Assembly: GCA_046757585.1 (NCBI GenBank)
Contig: JBHHYR010000011.1
Coordinates: forward strand, 1-39,847
Direction: 5' to 3'
Origin: JBHHYR01 sp046757585
Lineage (GTDB): Bacteria > Desulfobacterota > Binatia > HRBIN30
DNA: 39,847 nucleotides
The translations under genes were made by a program, and so were the position numbers. The notes below the pieces were generated by a model. That model searched no databases. It was not told where the DNA came from and saw nothing but the letters and a program-made list of their open reading frames with translations. Shown here one piece after another: positions 18,036 through 26,612 of the stretch; position 1 is the stretch's first letter; every line of letters begins with the position of its first letter.

Positions 18036-18434
18036 CTACTCGGCCGGCACAAAATCCAGGCAGAGCGAGTTGAGGCAATAGCGGAGCCCGGTGGGTGGCG
18101 GACCGTCGCCAAACACGTGGCCGAGGTGGGCGTCGCACACCGCACAGAGCACCTCGATGCGGGGTATGAGCAGGCTCGTGTCCGCGGCGGTGCGAATCCG
18201 GTTCTGATCGATCGGTTCCCAGAAGCTCGGCCAGCCGCTGCCGGAATCGAACTTATGAGCGGAACTGAACAGCGGGGTTCCACAACCCACGCATCGGTAG
18301 ATACCGGATCCGTGATGGTTCCAGTATCGGCCGCTAAACGCCCGTTCGGTTCCCTTCTTCCGGCAGACGGCGAACTGCTCCGGCGTGAGCAGCTGGCGCC
18401 ACTCGTCGTCGGACTTGACTACCTTGCGTCCCAT
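18036..18434 (-). CDS. msrB: Peptide-methionine (R)-S-oxide reductase MsrB
   Basis: A 132-residue stand-alone MsrB. The zinc site is formed by Cys48/Cys51 (CVGC) and Cys97/Cys100 (CAVC). The catalytic cysteine is Cys120 in GLRYCLNS; the resolving role may fall to another Cys. The substrate pocket motifs SGSGWPSF (about 64-71) and HLGHVFGDGP (103-112) are present. It reduces methionine-R-sulfoxide in proteins, using thioredoxin. Cys125 (LNSLCLDF) is unusual: this position is commonly Ser or Ala. No signal peptide, so cytoplasmic. ATG 18434 is preferred over an in-frame TTG at 18446. Confidence 0.95.
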   Translation of the reverse strand: MGRKVVKSDDEWRQLLTPEQFAVCRKKGTERAFSGRYWNHHGSGIYRCVGCGTPLFSSAHKFDSGSGWPSFWEPIDQNRIRTAADTSLLIPRIEVLCAVCDAHLGHVFGDGPPPTGLRYCLNSLCLDFVPAE

Positions 18435-18537
18435 CCAAGCTCGCAACGCTACTCACCCTGAGGGCATGACGCAAGTCCGCCGGGCAGCGGTGCAGCGACA
18501 GCGCCAAAAGGTGGGGCAGGCGCCCGCCGCCCAATGT

Positions 18538-18566
18538 TTGACAGCCTCGACACACGCAGCTAACTA
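18538..18566 (+). promoter_or_regulatory. Possible promoter of the metal-uptake unit
   Basis: A consensus -35 TTGACA (18538-18543) is followed after 17 bases by TAACTA (18561-18566), a poor -10. It lies just before the first gene of the plus-strand run (ATG 18580). No clear Fur or Zur palindrome is visible around it. Confidence 0.3.
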
Positions 18567-18579
18567 CGAATTCGAACCG

Positions 18580-18870
18580 ATGAGACGCCGTTCCGCATTA
18601 GCCAGGGTCGTTGTTGGCATCACAGCTGCGTGCTTCATTTCGCTCGTCTTCGTCTCTGCGGGCCACGTCCACGGAGGTGCCACAAGCAACGCCCTTGGAG
18701 CGGAGTGTCCCCTGTGCGCCGTGGGTCACGCGCGCGTCGATATCGAGAGCGCCGGGCCCGTTCTGTTCGGACTAGCATTAATCGCTTGGCTCAAGCCGCA
18801 GTCGCTAGTCCGTGCGCCGCTGCGCCACTCGCCAGACCAGCCGTCCCAGCGCGCCCCTCCAGTCCGCTAG
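18580..18870 (+). CDS. Small membrane protein with HVHGG and CPLC motifs
   Basis: A 96-residue protein beginning at ATG 18580. A basic N-terminus and hydrophobic stretch (about 6-28) form a signal anchor, followed by GHVHGG, ECPLC (about 46-50) and GHARV, then a second hydrophobic segment (about 61-73) and a Pro/Arg-rich tail. This layout, with His and a CPLC pair between two membrane segments, resembles DUF2946-type proteins often found beside metal-transport genes, but similarity is weak. It is first in a run leading to a metal ABC importer, so a role in metal sensing or handling is inferred. It is divergent from msrB. No strong Shine-Dalgarno is present. Confidence 0.6.
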   Translation: MRRRSALARVVVGITAACFISLVFVSAGHVHGGATSNALGAECPLCAVGHARVDIESAGPVLFGLALIAWLKPQSLVRAPLRHSPDQPSQRAPPVR

Positions 18871-18976
18871 TTCCGCCGTCGAGGCGGTGACCACTCCACA
18901 GGTCGGGTGCGCGGGTGGATCCCCCCTCGCCACGCGCTGCCAGGTTACCAGTTGTGGAACCGAGGAAGGAGCAGCG

Positions 18977-20374
18977 ATGTGGTATTGGAGAAATCTATCG
19001 CTCGGGCTTGCGGTCGTCTTGTTTCCACTGGCGGTCGCGGCCCAAGCGCAGGAACAGGCGCAACAAATCAAGGAGCTGCGAAGAGAAGTCGAAGCACTGC
19101 GCGCGGCGGTACGCTCGCTGCAGAAGACCGTGCAGGAGCTGCAGGCCCCCTCGCCGGCCGCGGCCGTAGCGCCAAGCGAAGAGGAAAAAGCGCTCGAAGC
19201 GGAACTGCGGGCGGCCATGCCGGCAGCGACGCCGGCTGTTCCCGCTCCACCAGCACCTGCCCCTGTCGCGCGCGTCCCAGCCGCCCCCCGGCCTCTGGTC
19301 AGCAAGAGCTCGGCGATCCAGAATCCGGACATCAGCTTCAACGGGGATTTTACCTTCCTCGGCACCGACAACAACCAGCTCAGCAAAGCCAACCGCTTCA
19401 GCTTCCGCGAAGCCGAGATTGGATTTCAGGCTGCCATCGATCCGTTCGCCCGCGCCGATGCGTTCATCAACTTCGACGAAAATGGGACCCCCGATATCGA
19501 GGAAGCGTATGCAACCTTTTTGACGTTGCCGTTCAACCTCCAGGCCCGAACCGGCAAGTTCCGTGTGTCCTTCGGCAAGAACAACTTGCTGCACCGGCAC
19601 GCGCTGCCGCAAACCGATCGGCCGTTTGTCGTCGTTGACAACTTCGGCGAAGAGGGACTCATGGCCAGCGGGGGCGGCGTCAGTTACCTCGTACCCAATC
19701 CATGGGATCAGTACGTCCTGCTGACGGGGGAGGTCGTCAACGACATCAGTGGGCCGCCCGAGGGCCCGCAAGGCATCCCGTTGGAGCGGCGTCCCGCCGC
19801 ACGGACGTTCCGCGACTTCGCCTTTCTCGGACACATGCAGAGCTTTTTCGACCTCAACCCGGACAACAATGTCGAGCTGGGTGGATCATTGCTGGTCAAT
19901 CTGCCGAAAAGCGGCACGCAGACCAAGATCTATGGTGTGGATCTCACCTATCGCTGGCGGCCAGTGCGCCAAGCGGGCTACCGCCAGTTCCGATGGCGCT
20001 CGGAGGCCTACTTTACCCAGAAGCAGCTGCGGGGGAACGACGCGACGGTCCTACCCGCGCGCTTCAGCGTGGCCGGCACCGCTTCGGATGGCAATAACAC
20101 CTTCAACACCGCCGGCTTCTACACGTACGGCGTCTACCGCCTAACGCAGCGCCTGTGGGCAGGCACCCGTTTCGATTGGACGGAAATCCCGGGGCGACGG
20201 GGACAAACCGAGTGGGGGGTGGAACCCTACGTCACCTTCGCGCCGACGGAGTTCGGCTTTTTTCGGCTCGCGTACCAGCACGCCAGATCGGATCAATTGC
20301 AGCAGAAGCACTCGAACCGGGTGTGGCTCCAGTATAACTTCTCCCTGGGCCCGCACGCAGCGCACGCGTTCTAG
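18977..20374 (+). CDS. Outer-membrane beta-barrel protein with coiled-coil N-terminus
   Basis: A 465-residue protein with a signal peptide (1-24, VAAQA). A heptad segment (about 26-55, EQAQQIKELRREVEALRAAV region) should form a trimeric coiled coil, followed by an Ala/Pro-rich linker (about 60-108) and a large region of alternating hydrophobic residues typical of a beta-barrel, ending in strands with aromatic residues (VWLQYNFSLG near the C-terminus). This is porin-like architecture. Directly downstream, 24 bases on, is a metal-binding protein gene, so it may be the outer-membrane channel for the same metal. Start ATG 18977 has GAGGAAGGAG upstream. The final residue is Phe, as in many outer-membrane proteins. 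Confidence 0.8.
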   Translation: MWYWRNLSLGLAVVLFPLAVAAQAQEQAQQIKELRREVEALRAAVRSLQKTVQELQAPSPAAAVAPSEEEKALEAELRAAMPAATPAVPAPPAPAPVARVPAAPRPLVSKSSAIQNPDISFNGDFTFLGTDNNQLSKANRFSFREAEIGFQAAIDPFARADAFINFDENGTPDIEEAYATFLTLPFNLQARTGKFRVSFGKNNLLHRHALPQTDRPFVVVDNFGEEGLMASGGGVSYLVPNPWDQYVLLTGEVVNDISGPPEGPQGIPLERRPAARTFRDFAFLGHMQSFFDLNPDNNVELGGSLLVNLPKSGTQTKIYGVDLTYRWRPVRQAGYRQFRWRSEAYFTQKQLRGNDATVLPARFSVAGTASDGNNTFNTAGFYTYGVYRLTQRLWAGTRFDWTEIPGRRGQTEWGVEPYVTFAPTEFGFFRLAYQHARSDQLQQKHSNRVWLQYNFSLGPHAAHAF

Positions 20375-20398
20375 AGAGCGTTCAGGAGGCACATGAGC

Positions 20399-21343
20399 AT
20401 GAAGAGGTTCCACGGACTCGGGAGGTGGCACGGCGCTGGGGTTGTGCTCCTGGCGGTGGTGCTCGGCGCGGCCACGCCAGCTGCCGCGACGCTCAACGTT
20501 GTCACGACGACGCCCGACCTGGCGGCGATCGCGCGCGCGGTAGGCGGCGACCGCGTGAAGGTCGAATCGTTGGCCCTCGGTACTCAGGATCCCCATTTCG
20601 TCGACCCCAAGCCCAGCTTCATCATCAAGCTCAACCGGGCCAATCTCTACGTCAAGCGCGGGCTCGCCCTGGAAGTCGGGTGGGCGCCCGTCCTCGAGAA
20701 CGCGGCACGCAACGCCAACATTCTGTACGAAGCCCCGGGTTACGTGGACGCGTCGGCCGGCGTGGTCCCACTCGACATCCCGACGGGCGCCTTCAGCCGG
20801 GCCCTCGGCGACGTCCATCCGTATGGAAGCCCACACTACCAGCTGGACCCTGCCAACGGGAAAATCATCGCCCGCAACATCGTCACCGGTCTCGCGCGGC
20901 TCGATCCCGCCCACCGTGCGTATTACGAAGGCCGCCTGCAGGACTTCGACGCACGGATCGACAAGCGCTTGGCGAAATGGGTTCAGATGCTGGCACCTTA
21001 CCGTGGCGCCAAGGTCGTTACGTACCACGTGAGCTGGGACTACTTCGCCCAGCGTTTCGGCTTAGATATCATCGGCACCATGGAATCGAAGCCGGGTGTG
21101 TCGCCGTCTCCGGCCCACTTGGCGCGTCTGATCACCCTGATGCGCGCAGCGCACTGTCACGTGATCATCAAGTCTCCGTACTACCCTGAGAATCTGACGC
21201 GCGTCGTGGCGAAAAAAACAGGGGCCACGGTGCTCGTCTTGCCAGAATCGCCTGGCGGAGTCCCCGGCACTGATGACTACTTTTCGTTCATCGACTACTG
21301 CGTCAGACAGCTTGCCACTGCGCTAGCCGCGAAGAGCACGTGA
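20399..21343 (+). CDS. Metal ABC transporter substrate-binding protein (TroA/ZnuA family)
   Basis: A 314-residue periplasmic cluster A-I binding protein. Signal peptide 1-30 (ATPAAA). Likely metal ligands are His66 (TQDPHFVDP), His146 (SPHYQLDP; His140 is nearby), His210 (TYHVSWDY) and an Asp in GTDDYF (about 291-293). The His-rich loop seen in many ZnuA proteins is absent, so zinc or manganese cannot be decided. AGGAGG at 20384-20389 is only three bases before ATG 20393 but nine before ATG 20399; the second is therefore chosen. The gene precedes its ATPase with a one-base overlap (TGATG). Confidence 0.92.
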   Translation: MKRFHGLGRWHGAGVVLLAVVLGAATPAAATLNVVTTTPDLAAIARAVGGDRVKVESLALGTQDPHFVDPKPSFIIKLNRANLYVKRGLALEVGWAPVLENAARNANILYEAPGYVDASAGVVPLDIPTGAFSRALGDVHPYGSPHYQLDPANGKIIARNIVTGLARLDPAHRAYYEGRLQDFDARIDKRLAKWVQMLAPYRGAKVVTYHVSWDYFAQRFGLDIIGTMESKPGVSPSPAHLARLITLMRAAHCHVIIKSPYYPENLTRVVAKKTGATVLVLPESPGGVPGTDDYFSFIDYCVRQLATALAAKST

Positions 21344-22095
21344 TGGAGCCGCTGATCCAGTTCGACCATGTGACTTTAGGCTACGGGCGCCACGTCGTGC
21401 TGGCGGGCGTGAACCTGACCGTACAGCCGGGTGACTTCCTGGGCATCGTGGGTCCGAACGGCGCCGGCAAGACGACCTTGCTCAAAGCCCTGCTGGGCAC
21501 TATGGCCCCACGCGCGGGCCGGCTGACCGTTGCCACCGCGGCGGGGCTGTTTGGCTATGTCCCGCAGCGGGAAGTAGTCGATGAAACCTTTCCCTTGACG
21601 GTCCGGGAAATGATTCTGATGGGGCGGTTCGCACGCATTGGGCTGCTACGGCGGCCGCAAGCGGTGGATCACGCGCGGGTCGTTGCGGCTGCAGAGCACG
21701 TTGGTATCGCGACACTGCTCCACCGCCGCTATCGCACCCTCTCCGGCGGCCAGAAGCAGCGCACGTTGATTGCACGCGCGTTGGCCACGGCACCCAGGGT
21801 GCTCGTGCTCGATGAGCCCACCAACGGGATGGACCTGCCAGCCGAGAAGGCGATCATGGATCTGGTGCGCCACCTCCATGTCAACGACCATCTCACCGTG
21901 ATCATGGTGAGTCACCTGCTCAACGTCGTTGCCTCGTACGTCGAGCGGCTCGCGATCGTGGGAGACGGCCAGCTCGAGGTGGGTCCCGTCGACACGATGC
22001 TCACCGCAGAGAAGCTGAGCGCGTTGTACGGCACAGCGGTGCTGGTCGACCGGATCGACGGGCGTGCCGTCGTCCTGCCTGCGGGGGGCGCATGA
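21343..22095 (+). CDS. Metal ABC transporter ATP-binding protein
   Basis: A 250-residue ABC ATPase of the ZnuC/MntB type. Walker A GPNGAGKTT at 37-45, Q-loop Gln in VPQRE (about 75), signature LSGGQ at 133-137, Walker B VLVLDEPT with Asp157/Glu158, D-loop GMD after it, and the switch His in MVSHLL. It powers metal import through the neighbouring permease. Either ATG 21343 or GTG 21340 may be the start; both overlap the upstream stop codon, which points to translational coupling. Confidence 0.95.
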   Translation: MEPLIQFDHVTLGYGRHVVLAGVNLTVQPGDFLGIVGPNGAGKTTLLKALLGTMAPRAGRLTVATAAGLFGYVPQREVVDETFPLTVREMILMGRFARIGLLRRPQAVDHARVVAAAEHVGIATLLHRRYRTLSGGQKQRTLIARALATAPRVLVLDEPTNGMDLPAEKAIMDLVRHLHVNDHLTVIMVSHLLNVVASYVERLAIVGDGQLEVGPVDTMLTAEKLSALYGTAVLVDRIDGRAVVLPAGGA

Positions 22096-22916
22096 TCGAG
22101 ATGTTCTCGCAAAGCTTCGTCCTCTACGCGGCCATCGCCAGCGTGTTGGCGGGTGGTGTGTCAGCGTACCTGGGCGTGTATGTCCTGCTGCGCCGGATCG
22201 TGTTCGTGGGCATCGCCCTGGCACAGATTGCCACACTGGGGGTGGCAGTCGGGCACCTGCTCGGCCTGCACCAGGCGGAGGCGGCTTTCGGCATGAGTCT
22301 CGTGGGTGTCTCCTTCTTTGCCCTGCAGCGGCAGGGGGGGCGCATCCCGCGTGAAAGCGCGATCGGCGTCGCCTACGCCGCGGCCGCGGCGTTCACGATC
22401 ATCTGCGTCGCCAAAAATCCCCTGGGTGAAATGGACGTGCTCAGCCTCGTGTTCGGCAACGTGCTCGGCGTGACCGAAAGCCAGCTGTACGCCCTCAGCG
22501 CCCTCGCCGCGGCGATCTGCGTGCTGCATTGGTTATTCTACAAGGAATTGCTCTTCACCGCCTTCGACCCGGACATGGCGCAGACGATGGGGTACCGAAT
22601 CCAAGCATGGGAGTTTGGTTTCTATCTGATCCTCGGCGTCGCTTTTTCCTTGAGTGTCAGCGTGGCCGGCGTCCTGGTGATCTTCGCCTACCTGGTCATT
22701 CCAGCCACGGTCGCGCTGGTCTGGGATGTCGGCATGCATGCCACCTTCCTGGTCGCGCTCGCGGTTGCCGTGGTCGCTGGAATCGGGGGCGTGGCCCTGT
22801 CGTACCAATGGGACCTCCCAACCGGCCCGACGATCGTAGCCACCCTGACCGTTCTGCTCCTCCTGAGCGCGGGCATGAAACTGCTAGGACGACTGCGGGT
22901 CGCGCAATCCACATGA
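22092..22916 (+). CDS. Metal ABC transporter permease (ABC-3 family)
   Basis: A 274-residue inner-membrane permease with about eight hydrophobic segments. It fits the ABC-3 family (ZnuB/TroC/MntA): the YLGVYVLLRRIVFVGIALAQ stretch near 25-46, the LSVSVAGVLVIFAYLVIPA segment near 178-200 that contacts the ATPase, and an Asp in FDPDMAQTMGY (about 156-166) that matches the conserved AFDP-AR/MG loop. It forms the translocation path for zinc, manganese or iron. ATG 22092 overlaps the ATPase stop by four bases (ATGA). Confidence 0.93.
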   Translation: MIEMFSQSFVLYAAIASVLAGGVSAYLGVYVLLRRIVFVGIALAQIATLGVAVGHLLGLHQAEAAFGMSLVGVSFFALQRQGGRIPRESAIGVAYAAAAAFTIICVAKNPLGEMDVLSLVFGNVLGVTESQLYALSALAAAICVLHWLFYKELLFTAFDPDMAQTMGYRIQAWEFGFYLILGVAFSLSVSVAGVLVIFAYLVIPATVALVWDVGMHATFLVALAVAVVAGIGGVALSYQWDLPTGPTIVATLTVLLLLSAGMKLLGRLRVAQST

Positions 22917-23461
22917 AACGCCTGCTTGTCATCGTGCTGGCGGTCGCAACTGGCTGCGTCGCCACGTCGCACACGCGTGTGCTGGTCGCGTACGAGGGGG
23001 CACAGCCACCGGACAACGTCGCGCTCGAGGCCGTGAACGCGACGGGGCACGCGTTGCCCCTGCCGCGGCCCGGGCTGATCGAGGAAGCGGTGCGGGTTGT
23101 CACCCAGCAACCACCGCCTGAGTCCAGCATCGTCGATGCCTTCGTAGATGCAGCCACCGAGCACTTGACCAAGATGCAGATCGGCGTCGCAGTGCCGGCC
23201 GGCCTGACGCTCCGTATTCGGCTCCTGGGCTGGGACGTAAATAACGCCACAGCCGCCGGCGGTGTCGCCGTCGTCAGCGCAGAATATCAACTGTTGGACG
23301 AGGCCGGCGGCGTACGCTGGGCGGTCGAACAGGACGGCCTGCGGATCCGCCTCGGGGGACCCAATCTCAGCCGCTACGAGATCGCCCGCATCACCCGCAC
23401 CTGTGTCGCGCTCGCGTTCGCCTCACTGCGCCCCTCGACGACCGCAACGCCCCACTCATAG
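22913..23461 (+). CDS. Lipoprotein at the end of the metal-uptake unit
   Basis: A 182-residue lipoprotein: signal peptide with lipobox AVATGC (Cys15). The mature part has alternating strands (TLRIRLLGWDV, VAVVSAEYQLLD, RWAVEQDGLRIRLG) and a helix ARITRTCVALAFASL near the end. The fold looks like a small alpha/beta outer-membrane lipoprotein of the ABC-auxiliary kind, but I do not recognise the family. Its ATG overlaps the permease stop (ATGA), so it is almost certainly made together with the importer. It ends six bases before the convergent citrate synthase gene. A role in linking the importer to the outer membrane is inference. Confidence 0.75.
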   Translation: MKRLLVIVLAVATGCVATSHTRVLVAYEGAQPPDNVALEAVNATGHALPLPRPGLIEEAVRVVTQQPPPESSIVDAFVDAATEHLTKMQIGVAVPAGLTLRIRLLGWDVNNATAAGGVAVVSAEYQLLDEAGGVRWAVEQDGLRIRLGGPNLSRYEIARITRTCVALAFASLRPSTTATPHS

Positions 23462-23467
23462 AACCCG

Positions 23468-24796
23468 TCAGATGGGCGCACTCACCGCGTCTTCGCGCAG
23501 GGCCGGTTCGGGCCGCTGTTCGATCGAGACGAACTCGCGCGCTCCCTCCCCGACGTAAAGCTGGCGGGGACGGGTGATCCGCTGCTCCGGATCGCGAATC
23601 ATCTCGGCCCACTGTGCCATCCAGCCCGACGTGCGGGGAATCGCGAAGAGCGCAGGGAACAGCGTGACGGGAAAGCCCATAGCTTGGTAGATGATACCCG
23701 AATAGAAATCGACGTTCGGATAGAGCTTGCGCGAGACGAAATACTCGTCTTCCAGCGCGATCCGCTCGAGTTCCAAGGCAATATCAATCAACGGATTCTT
23801 GCCGGTCACTTCGAACACCTGATAGGCGATCTGCTTGATGATCTTGGCGCGCGGGTCGTAGTTCTTGTAGACACGATGGCCGAAACCCATCAGTCGCCCT
23901 TTACCGGATTTGAATTTCTTGATGGCTGCCGGCACGCGATCGACCGATCCGATCTCGGCGAGCATGCGGATCACGCTTTCGTTGGCGCCGCCGTGCAGGG
24001 GGCCGGACAGCGCCGCGACGGCGGCCGCCACCGCAGCGTACGGATCGACCCGGGAGCTGGCCACCGCCCGTAGGGCATTCGTCGAGCAGTTCTGTTCGTG
24101 GTCCGCATGCAAGATGAAGAGCACATCGAGGGCCCGTTCGAGCACCGGATTCGGCTCATACTGCAGTTCCGTCATCTTGAAGAGCATGGAGAGAAAGTTG
24201 CCCGTGTAGCTCAGGTCATCGTCCGGGTTGACATAGGGCAAGCCGACGGTGCGGCGATACGCGAAGGCAGCCAGCGTCGGCAGCTTGCCGATCAGTCGGC
24301 GCGTCTGCAGCCTGCGGGACTCGAGGTCAGAGACGTGAATGGCGTCCGGGTAGAAGGTCGACAGCGCCCCGATCGTGCTCACGAGCATCCCCATCGGATG
24401 GGCGTCGTGACGGAACCCGTCGAAGAACTTCTTGATGTTCTCGTGCACCATCGAGTGGATCGTGACGTTGTGCCTCCACATCGCGAAGTGTTTCTCGTCA
24501 GGCAACTCGCCCTTCACGATCAAGTAGGCGGTCTCGAGGTAGTTGCTCTTCTCGACCAGCGCTTCGATGGGGTAGCCCCGGTATCGCAGGATACCGTTGA
24601 CGCCGTCGACGTACGTGATTTTGCTCTTGCAGGTGGCGGTGTTGGTGAGCGCGGGGTCATAGGCCAGCAGGCCCTGGTCCTCCGGCGAGAGCGTGATTCG
24701 ACGCAGATCGGCGCTGCGGACTGCTCCATGCTCGATGGGAATTTCGTACTGCTTCCCCGTACGATTATCAGTTACTGTCAACGTATCTCTTGCCAT
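23468..24796 (-). CDS. gltA: Citrate synthase
   Basis: A 442-residue type II (hexameric, Gram-negative) citrate synthase. Catalytic residues are His268 (GPLHGGANE), His307 (MGFGHRVYK) and Asp363 (YPNVDFYSG). It condenses oxaloacetate with acetyl-CoA in the citric acid cycle. The N-terminal beta domain (about 1-55) typical of the NADH-sensitive class is present. ATG 24796 is supported by GAGGGG about seven bases upstream. The lytic transglycosylase gene lies 53 bases upstream on the same strand, so the two could share a transcript. Confidence 0.97.
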   Translation of the reverse strand: MARDTLTVTDNRTGKQYEIPIEHGAVRSADLRRITLSPEDQGLLAYDPALTNTATCKSKITYVDGVNGILRYRGYPIEALVEKSNYLETAYLIVKGELPDEKHFAMWRHNVTIHSMVHENIKKFFDGFRHDAHPMGMLVSTIGALSTFYPDAIHVSDLESRRLQTRRLIGKLPTLAAFAYRRTVGLPYVNPDDDLSYTGNFLSMLFKMTELQYEPNPVLERALDVLFILHADHEQNCSTNALRAVASSRVDPYAAVAAAVAALSGPLHGGANESVIRMLAEIGSVDRVPAAIKKFKSGKGRLMGFGHRVYKNYDPRAKIIKQIAYQVFEVTGKNPLIDIALELERIALEDEYFVSRKLYPNVDFYSGIIYQAMGFPVTLFPALFAIPRTSGWMAQWAEMIRDPEQRITRPRQLYVGEGAREFVSIEQRPEPALREDAVSAPI

Positions 24797-24849
24797 GATT
24801 GCCCCTCATCCGCCTGCGTGCAGTCGACGGAGCACGGCGCCGGTCCTAG

Positions 24850-25716
24850 CTAGCCGTTCGCTGCAGCACCTTGGGAAGAGGACAACGCATCCGCATTCAC
24901 GGCTGGTGCATCGACCGTTTGCTGCTTGTACTGTTCGTAGCGTCTGAGAATGCGCTCGACATACTTCACAGTCTCACGTCCCTTGCCGTAGCCAGCCGGG
25001 AGATGCGTGTAGATAGCAGGCTGCTCCAAGAGCGGCAGCATGAGCGCCATCGCATCGAGCCAGCGATTGGGGTCGTAACCGTACCGTCGGGCCAGCGTCT
25101 GAGCATCACGGACATGGCCGGGTCCCATATTGTAGGCGGCTAGCACCAGACTGAGGCGGTCACGTCCCTCTGCCGCGGGAAACATTTCCTGGAGCTGCCG
25201 CAGGTAGCGGACACCCACCTTCACGTTATCGTCCGGCGTCTGGAAGCGCTGCGCCCCCACTGCTGCCGCCGCAATTGGCCGCACTTGCATGAGGCCCACC
25301 GCGCCCCGCTCACTTCGGCTGGTGGGATCGAAGCGGGACTCCTCGAAGATCAACGCCGCGATGAGCCGCCAATCGAATCCTTCCGCTCTGGCGTGATGGA
25401 CGATCAGATGATCAAAGGGCGATATCGACAGCGCTAGGCTGGCGCGCGGCCGCGAGGCCGTTTGCTCGCGCAGCGACGGGATGGCAATGTCGGCGCCGTC
25501 GACACGGATATACCAGCCCCCAGCCCGCAGCAGCCAGGACCGTCGCGCACCAATCTCTGCTCGCCGCACCACAGCCCCAGGGGCCGCCGGTTCCAGGACC
25601 GCTTCTCCGGTCCGGCCAGGCCGCCCGGACCGCAGCACCATCGTGACTGCCGTCGCGCTCACTCCTATCACCAGCAGGCGAACCACCACGCCCACGACAC
25701 CGGGACCCTGGGACAT
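24850..25716 (-). CDS. Membrane-anchored lytic transglycosylase (SLT domain)
   Basis: A 288-residue protein with an N-terminal hydrophobic anchor (about 7-26) and an SLT/GH23 domain from about 100. The catalytic Glu is Glu126 in FEESRFDP; GLMQVRP (141-147) and AAYNMGPGHV (about 193-202) are the other family motifs. It cleaves the glycan strands of peptidoglycan, leaving 1,6-anhydro ends, in the periplasm. Between anchor and catalytic domain lies a short strand-rich region. ATG 25716 is chosen because the anchor follows directly; GTG 25722 is equally possible. The divergent TetR-type gene starts 139 bases away. Confidence 0.9.
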   Translation of the reverse strand: MSQGPGVVGVVVRLLVIGVSATAVTMVLRSGRPGRTGEAVLEPAAPGAVVRRAEIGARRSWLLRAGGWYIRVDGADIAIPSLREQTASRPRASLALSISPFDHLIVHHARAEGFDWRLIAALIFEESRFDPTSRSERGAVGLMQVRPIAAAAVGAQRFQTPDDNVKVGVRYLRQLQEMFPAAEGRDRLSLVLAAYNMGPGHVRDAQTLARRYGYDPNRWLDAMALMLPLLEQPAIYTHLPAGYGKGRETVKYVERILRRYEQYKQQTVDAPAVNADALSSSQGAAANG

Positions 25717-25855
25717 CCGCACGAGTCTGCCCCACTGGCAGCGCCCGTGCAACCACCGAGACGAATCGGCACTATCCCATGAGAACGGGACTGAAGAATC
25801 GCGTTGACAGACTCCGCGGTTTTCCTCTAGCTTGAAGGGAGGCAGAGCGACGGTG

Positions 25856-26491
25856 ATGACCACCCAGCAGTCTTTCGACGCCCTTGAGGCGCGCGACAAG
25901 ATCCTGGCTACCGCGGCGCGACTGTTCTCCGAGCGGGGATATGACAGTACGTCACTGGCACAGGTTGCTCGCGAGGCGAAAGTCAGCAAGGCGCTGATTT
26001 TCTGGCATTTTGACTGTAAGGAGCAGCTGTATCGGAGCGCGCTGCGCAAGACGCTTGAACCGTATTTCATCGACGTTGACGATCTGGAGGGGTTGGGCGA
26101 GCGTGAGCAGATCGAGTCGCTCATCGACCAGTTTTACGACTTCGTACGCGAGAACGTGTACTCGGTGCGGTTCTTCCTGCACCTAGCCCTCCAGTCGGAG
26201 GGGCAGCCGGCGGAAGTACTGAGCCGCGTTAAAGAACTTTATCGAGTCTTTCGCACTTCGCTCGCCGATATCATCGAGAGCGGCCGCGCCCGCGGTGTGC
26301 TGCGTGCGGACATTGATGCACAGCGAGACGCCGCGTTGATCATGGCAGCGCTCGGCGGGATTCTGATTCAGCAGTTCGTGGGCGATGAGGAGTCGCACGA
26401 CCCGAAGGATCTCATCGAGCACCTCAAGACCACCCTCTTCCAGCGGCTCGCCGTCTCGGCCGCAGGAAGTGCCACCGCGGGGCGCCCGTAG
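25856..26491 (+). CDS. TetR family transcriptional regulator
   Basis: A 211-residue TetR/AcrR regulator. The DNA-binding domain is ILATAARLFSERGYDSTSLA then QVAREAKVSKALIFWHFDCKEQL (about 17-60), the classic helix-turn-helix with the FxHF-K-L ending. The C-terminal helical region (about 70-190) would bind an unknown ligand and dimerise. AAGGGAGG lies upstream (about 25836-25843), serving ATG 25856 or GTG 25853. A consensus TTGACA (25804-25809) is a possible -35. It is divergent from the lytic transglycosylase and convergent with nrdJ; either may be coincidence. Its stop codon lies in the loop of a strong hairpin. Confidence 0.92.
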   Translation: MTTQQSFDALEARDKILATAARLFSERGYDSTSLAQVAREAKVSKALIFWHFDCKEQLYRSALRKTLEPYFIDVDDLEGLGEREQIESLIDQFYDFVRENVYSVRFFLHLALQSEGQPAEVLSRVKELYRVFRTSLADIIESGRARGVLRADIDAQRDAALIMAALGGILIQQFVGDEESHDPKDLIEHLKTTLFQRLAVSAAGSATAGRP

Positions 26492-26500
26492 GCGCCCCGC
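26477..26500. terminator. Perfect 10-bp hairpin at end of TetR gene
   Basis: GCGGGGCGCC (26477-26486) and GGCGCCCCGC (26491-26500) pair perfectly around a CGTA loop; the TetR stop codon TAG covers 26489-26491. There is no T-run on either strand. It could act as a bidirectional terminator or mRNA end-stabiliser between the convergent TetR and nrdJ genes. Confidence 0.6.
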
Positions 26501-26612
26501 CCGAGTCACCCTCGGCCGCCACCCCCAACCATCGGAGAGGCCCACACCGCCAGCCTCACGTCACCGCCTCTCCCCTCCACACCAGCATTCTCACCTGCCC
26601 CACGGATGCCGC

